Source: Strongylocentrotus droebachiensis (taxonomy: Eukaryota > Echinodermata > Echinoidea > Camarodonta > Strongylocentrotidae). Taken from it: a stretch of 64,000 nucleotides of DNA. The stretch covers positions 1-64,000 of the forward strand of contig JAVYIG010006835.1 of NCBI GenBank assembly GCA_035222895.1, read 5' to 3'. Made by a program: the position numbers and the translations under genes. Each line of letters starts with the position of its first letter. Positions within the stretch are counted from its first letter, which is position 1. Shown here one piece after another: positions 63,001 through 64,000 of the stretch. Under the pieces are notes generated by a model, which was given only the letters and a program-made list of their open reading frames with translations, was not told the DNA's origin and ran no database searches.

Positions 63001-63739
63001 TAATATTAGGAAAACATAGAATAAATGCATTATGTGAGTACCGACATTGGTACCTTATAGCTAGAAGGGTAACATTGGAGGGTCATGAGCACCCTGACTA
63101 TGTGAACATACAAGAAGCTAAAATTGTCATTTTGCCTATCATCATAAATATATTTTTTTTTTCTTTAATAATGTGTTGCCTCTTTTAAAGGGATTTCAAA
63201 GTGTCATTAGTCAGATATGATGATACTGATGAGCAAAATTGTTATAAAAGGGTATTTCAACGGGTGCCGACTCTTTGATAGGTTTAGAAATTTGACAGTA
63301 CTCTTTCGTCTGTTGTGAAGTGTTTGCTACTCTCTGAATGTACAAGAGGAAATCTACGCTCAAGAATAGTCGAGTCCACTCCAAAAGTGTTATTCATCCT
63401 CTACTTTGTATAGTGGATTCCACTATAATTTGAATTGGATACAACTCTAAAGGAATACGTCTACATTTCAAACAGTGGATTTCCAGCCCTCTGCATTAAT
63501 CGAGTAGAGTAGCGAATCAAAGTCTCCTCATTTCTGTTCATCGATCTCCTCCATATTGTTCATATTTAAGTTATCGTTCATCATCACCGCCTTGCTCTCA
63601 TAAACCAAGACTTGTTTCATCCATCTTGTCAGGCAATCAACTGCTACCATGCCCTTGCAGCACTTGGTGAGGCCATGAACGATACCAATCTACAGGCTAT
63701 AGGACAGCTCACGACAGCCACTGAGATTCGTGCAACCAG
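42044..63739 (+). CDS. Membrane-anchored Kunitz-GH81 endo-beta-1,3-glucanase (3' end beyond window)
   Basis: Exons: 42044-42320, 48278-48439, 50334-50558, 51372-51566, 52298-52543, 53318-53450, 54770-55133, 55618-55830, 58415-58661, 59078-59268, 59986-60141, 60832-61067, 61889-62064, 62783-62940, 63633-63739 (continues, phase 2). Frames agree across all junctions, giving at least 1028 residues. Order: cytoplasmic N-tail 1-33; TM 34-58 (WFTFGVIFLLVAGCVISVSV, then IF) with no cleavable signal, hence type II; CNC; Thr/Pro stalk 66-92; Kunitz 95-145; GH81 from about residue 155. GH81 cleaves internal beta-1,3-glucan bonds by inversion. Start: ATG 42044 follows no in-frame ATG. Likely role: ectoenzyme against fungal, algal or oomycete glucan, in digestion or defence (inference). 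GH81 is best known from fungi, bacteria and oomycetes. Confidence 0.9.
42319..42326 (+). other. Predicted GC-AG intron donor of GH81 gene intron 1
   Basis: The exon 1 frame runs open to GAGGAAG|GCAAGT, a perfect consensus for the minor GC-AG class. Phase 1 joins exactly to the Kunitz exon acceptor (TTAACAG|AT, making Asp). The only nearby phase-compatible GT alternative that I see (TAG|GTTCAC, about 42264) is weak and would delete the Thr/Pro stalk. Confidence 0.65.
42406..42452. repeat. Perfect 16-bp inverted repeat, 15-nt loop
   Basis: AACTCCAGGGAGCTCC at 42406-42421 and its exact complement at 42437-42452, 86 bp into intron 1 of the GH81 gene. Could be a MITE remnant or an RNA hairpin near the donor. 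Confidence 0.85.
43200..43870. repeat. Degenerate GGGGCACTTATCAGA...GAAAA minisatellite, block 1
   Basis: About 28 poorly conserved units of 22-26 nt around a consensus AAAAGGGGCACTTATCAGA. Includes a short perfect hairpin, CCCCCATCA/TGATGGGGG, near 43411-43433. Cysteine/proline-rich minus-strand ORFs here are artefacts. Confidence 0.85.
44690..44995. repeat. Direct tandem duplication, about 155 bp x 2
   Basis: CGGAGTCGTTTATCAACTA...CAGGTGTTTGTG...CATTTTGGTTTTATTGTTTC is followed by a second diverged copy starting near 44850. Intron 1 of the GH81 gene. Confidence 0.85.
45225..45560. repeat. GGGGCACTTATCAGA minisatellite, block 2
   Basis: Same consensus as 43200-43870, about 13 units, separated from block 1 by 1.35 kb of non-repeat sequence that includes the 155-bp duplication. 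Confidence 0.85.
45935..46345. repeat. Three tandem copies of a 110-170-bp unit
   Basis: Shared core: GAAATTTATTTTAGTCAATA, TTAGTTGTCA, AGCAAATACATTTGT, GTGACTTGGGATGCAAGGTT, CATCAGAACCAATAT. Copies one and three also share CACACGGTCATGTCGATCAT. Intron 1 of the GH81 gene. Confidence 0.85.
48278..48439 (+). CDS. Kunitz/BPTI domain exon (exon 2 of the GH81 gene)
   Basis: Encodes residues 93-147 with six cysteines in the canonical spacing C-x8-C-x15-C-x7-C-x12-C-x3-C and the core signature FDFTGCLGNKNNF. The exon is symmetric, phase 1-1, the usual form of shuffled extracellular modules. The residue after the second Cys (the P1 position of inhibitory Kunitz domains) is Gly, not Lys or Arg, so trypsin-type inhibition is unlikely. 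The domain may instead protect, tether or bind. It sits between the stalk and the catalytic module. Confidence 0.93.
48530..48715. repeat. ATT/ATC/ATG microsatellite
   Basis: 180 bp of imperfect trinucleotide repeats shortly after the Kunitz exon. Open frames on both strands are low-complexity artefacts. Confidence 0.92.
49142..50202. repeat. 48-bp minisatellite, about 22 copies, open on both strands
   Basis: Unit GACTCGATGCCCTCGGGCCT + GACGGTCCACGGGACCGGCA + CCCAACGA. It is a multiple of three with no stop in one frame of each strand, so 16-residue repeats (LDALGPDGPRDRHPTR on +, VPVPWTVRPEGIESRW on -) run for over 250 codons. Two variants alternate (CGGGCCTGACGG with CCCAACGA; CGAGCCTGACTG with CCCTATGA), giving a 96-bp higher-order unit. 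It is GC-rich against AT-rich surroundings and lies in the intron between the Kunitz exon and the first GH81 exon. I treat it as non-coding. Confidence 0.93.
50334..52543 (+). CDS. GH81 N-terminal beta-sandwich, first part (exons 3-5)
   Basis: Residues 147-368. ALPTGHFACNQI matches the family start (PTNKF-x-NL). MYANFLYTDANGGTMELPLV, RGSGMLTHLFTDAIPVVKP corresponds to the GH81 PLVRG-x-x-x-T motif and is followed by CLSAINAVPATFECP. All introns in this part are phase 1. The sandwich is then interrupted by the tandem module encoded by exons 6-8 and resumes in exon 9. Confidence 0.85.
52936..53110. repeat. Purine-rich (GA/GAA) tract
   Basis: About 175 nt almost free of pyrimidines on the + strand in GH81 intron 5, capable of triplex structure. 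No coding meaning. Confidence 0.85.
53318..55830 (+). CDS. Tandem duplicated Cys-rich module inserted in GH81 (exons 6-8)
   Basis: Module A (about 369-494) and module B (about 495-610) align: FVLHLTKPIKHISDVQWVAS with VTATLKLSSPANNLQEIQYI; then MTCDETCCQLSPDGKTVTID with WTTCNANSCELEDDGNTVVM; then VDYAINVINKYVV with VNFAANVIGQFVT; then YQNPLTIQC with RRQPVKTYC. Both look like all-beta with conserved Cys pairs, similar to a carbohydrate-binding beta-sandwich, but I recognise no named family. The pair lies between the SAINAVPATFECP strand and the SDRFFFELSEPL strand, which are adjacent in ordinary GH81 enzymes. The modules may bind glucan or shape the active cleft; that is inference. Confidence 0.8.
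54180..54345 (+). mobile_element. Probable LINE 3' tail
   Basis: An AT-rich tail ending ATCAATAAACCTTATCAATT and then CAATTCAATTCC repeats resembles the AATTC-type tail of the antisense LINE at 27.2 kb. It lies in GH81 intron 6. Tentative. Confidence 0.4.
56111..56481. mobile_element. MITE, 371 bp, TIR GCGTTCATGCTTGATTTTGA
   Basis: The left end GGCCGCGTTCATGCTTGATT and right end AATCAAGCATGAACGCGCC form terminal inverted repeats of about 24 bp. CTCA flanks both sides (56107-56110, 56482-56485). No ORF. It lies in GH81 intron 8. The superfamily cannot be fixed from a 4-bp duplication alone. Confidence 0.75.
57343..57434. repeat. GA-rich microsatellite
   Basis: AGAGAGGGAGAGAGAGAGAG-type purine tract in GH81 intron 8. 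Confidence 0.85.
57743..58096. mobile_element. Foldback MITE, 354 bp, TIR CACTGTGAAAAGGTTGGGCA
   Basis: The left CACTGTGAAAAGGTTGGGCA...TTGCCCAACGTTGTGCCAAT and right ends are inverted copies. TTGGGCAAT motifs repeat inside. No ORF and no clear target duplication. GH81 intron 8, about 320 bp before exon 9. Confidence 0.8.
58415..63739 (+). CDS. GH81 second part: end of beta-sandwich and (alpha/alpha)6 catalytic domain (exons 9-15)
   Basis: FFFELSEPLSIEGV, ENMVMTLDENGA and TKFSGVMQLVYAG close the beta-sandwich. LDLLTVVLPHQ is the family LLxLPHH region, and HSYEAGKSIEMVARL is the Y-x-x-GK-l helix. The catalytic motif is YADHHYHFG, with Asp914 and His918 (counterparts of Asp518 and His522 of yeast Eng2). 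DWYIGSSWATGI is followed by RQQEASAEAINCYHAL, whose Glu989 and Glu993 match the E-x3-E pair (Glu588/Glu592) of QESTSEA in the family. All four candidate residues are retained, so activity is plausible. The exon at 63633-63739 ends phase 2 and the domain C-terminus is off the window. Confidence 0.93.
60438..60775 (-). mobile_element. Retroelement-like repeat with hammerhead-core motif
   Basis: Shares AAGGACTGTTGG(G)TTTGAA and GTATGGATAGAGGTAGAGAA with 61147-61265, so it is a dispersed repeat. The minus-strand side carries the ribozyme-like motif listed separately. Includes a 24-nt G run and a GA run. Family unknown; a Penelope-like 3' region is possible. Confidence 0.45.
60662..60699 (-). ncRNA. 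Hammerhead-ribozyme-core-like motif
   Basis: On the minus strand: CTGATGA (60699-60693), a perfect 7-bp stem CGAACAG/CTGTTCG with loop TCAAC (60692-60674), then GAAA (60673-60670), then GTCGAGCC. CUGAUGA-stem II-GAAA is the conserved hammerhead core. I did not find a convincing stem I/III closure and UH cleavage site, so it may be a relic. Confidence 0.4.
61147..61340. mobile_element. Second copy of the 60.4-kb repeat
   Basis: AAAGGACTGTTGGTTTGAAA, TATGGAGGAATCCTTGGTAT and GTATGGATAGAGGTAGAGAA match the copy at 60438-60600. TCAGGACTCCACTC at 61325 matches, in inverse orientation, GAGTGGAGTTCCAGA at 60598, so the two copies are internally rearranged. Confidence 0.55.
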
Positions 63740-63785
63740 GTATTAAAAGTGTACGGGACACTCGCTGCCACATAATCATCACAGT

Positions 63786-63955
63786 GTGGGGGTGTCGTGG
63801 TATAGTGGTTCATTCACTTGAATCTTATTCAAAGTCTCAATCAAAGGGTTGGGGAGTCGAATACCAGCCCGTCATTAACGTTCATTAGCAAGACAATGAT
63901 CAGAGTTTTTCACGCTCCACAATAATGCTAGGACGCTACATGATTATTTGGCCAC
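63786..63955 (+). mobile_element. tRNA-derived SINE, same head as the 30.85-kb copy
   Basis: GGGTGTCGTGGTATAGTGGT gives an A box and GGGTTGGGGAGTCGAATACC a degenerate B box. It is followed by CCGTCATTAACGTTCATTAG, matching the body of the 12.45-kb copy. Lies after the donor of GH81 exon 15. Confidence 0.65.
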
Positions 63956-64000
63956 TCGGCTTTGCGCGGGTTATAGAAGCGTCAAGACATGACAGGCATA

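Noticed and set aside
63788..63865. Possible tRNA gene near the right edge
   Set aside because: Degenerate B box and shared body with other local SINE copies.

Overview
The window is animal nuclear DNA. Coding exons are split by spliceosomal introns of about 0.2-6 kb, the background is AT-rich, and tRNA-derived SINEs, foldback MITEs, hAT-like elements, non-LTR retrotransposon pieces and trinucleotide microsatellites are common. Gene content (a large WD40 protein, a metazoan LolA-like membrane protein, and a membrane-anchored GH81 glucanase with a Kunitz domain) and repeat style suggest a marine invertebrate deuterostome such as an echinoderm or hemichordate. That placement is inference; no sequence here proves it.

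Three protein genes lie head to tail on the + strand. (1) 2-11888: the 3' part of a WD40/beta-propeller gene, 11 exons, all introns phase 0, with stop at 11886-11888 and AATAAA at 12110. (2) 19132-37447: a complete 15-exon gene for a 649-residue type I membrane protein (signal peptide, two LolA-like repeats, C-terminal TM helix). (3) 42044 to beyond the right edge: a gene for a type II membrane protein whose ectodomain has a Thr/Pro stalk, one Kunitz domain and a GH81 endo-beta-1,3-glucanase. The 15 exons seen encode at least 1028 residues. The GH81 beta-sandwich is interrupted by two tandem copies of a Cys-containing module of about 110-130 residues. The candidate catalytic residues (Asp914, His918, Glu989, Glu993) are all present.

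Between and inside the genes are mobile elements and satellites. A 420-bp hAT MITE and a 2-kb hAT-like element both have 8-bp target duplications, and the larger one carries a hairpin satellite. The same satellite family recurs as a younger 110-bp array in an intron of gene 2. Other elements are an 881-bp mariner-like foldback, a 424-bp foldback with a Penelope-like tail motif, an antisense 5'-truncated and frameshifted LINE, and a 22-copy 48-bp minisatellite open on both strands in the glucanase gene. A motif matching the hammerhead ribozyme core lies near 60.68 kb. Gene 2 also contains a duplicated exon whose splice acceptor is lost.

No rRNA gene, convincing functional tRNA gene, CRISPR array or prokaryote-type operon was seen. 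The genes are probably functionally independent. Genes 2 and 3 both encode predicted cell-surface proteins; any link between them is conjecture.
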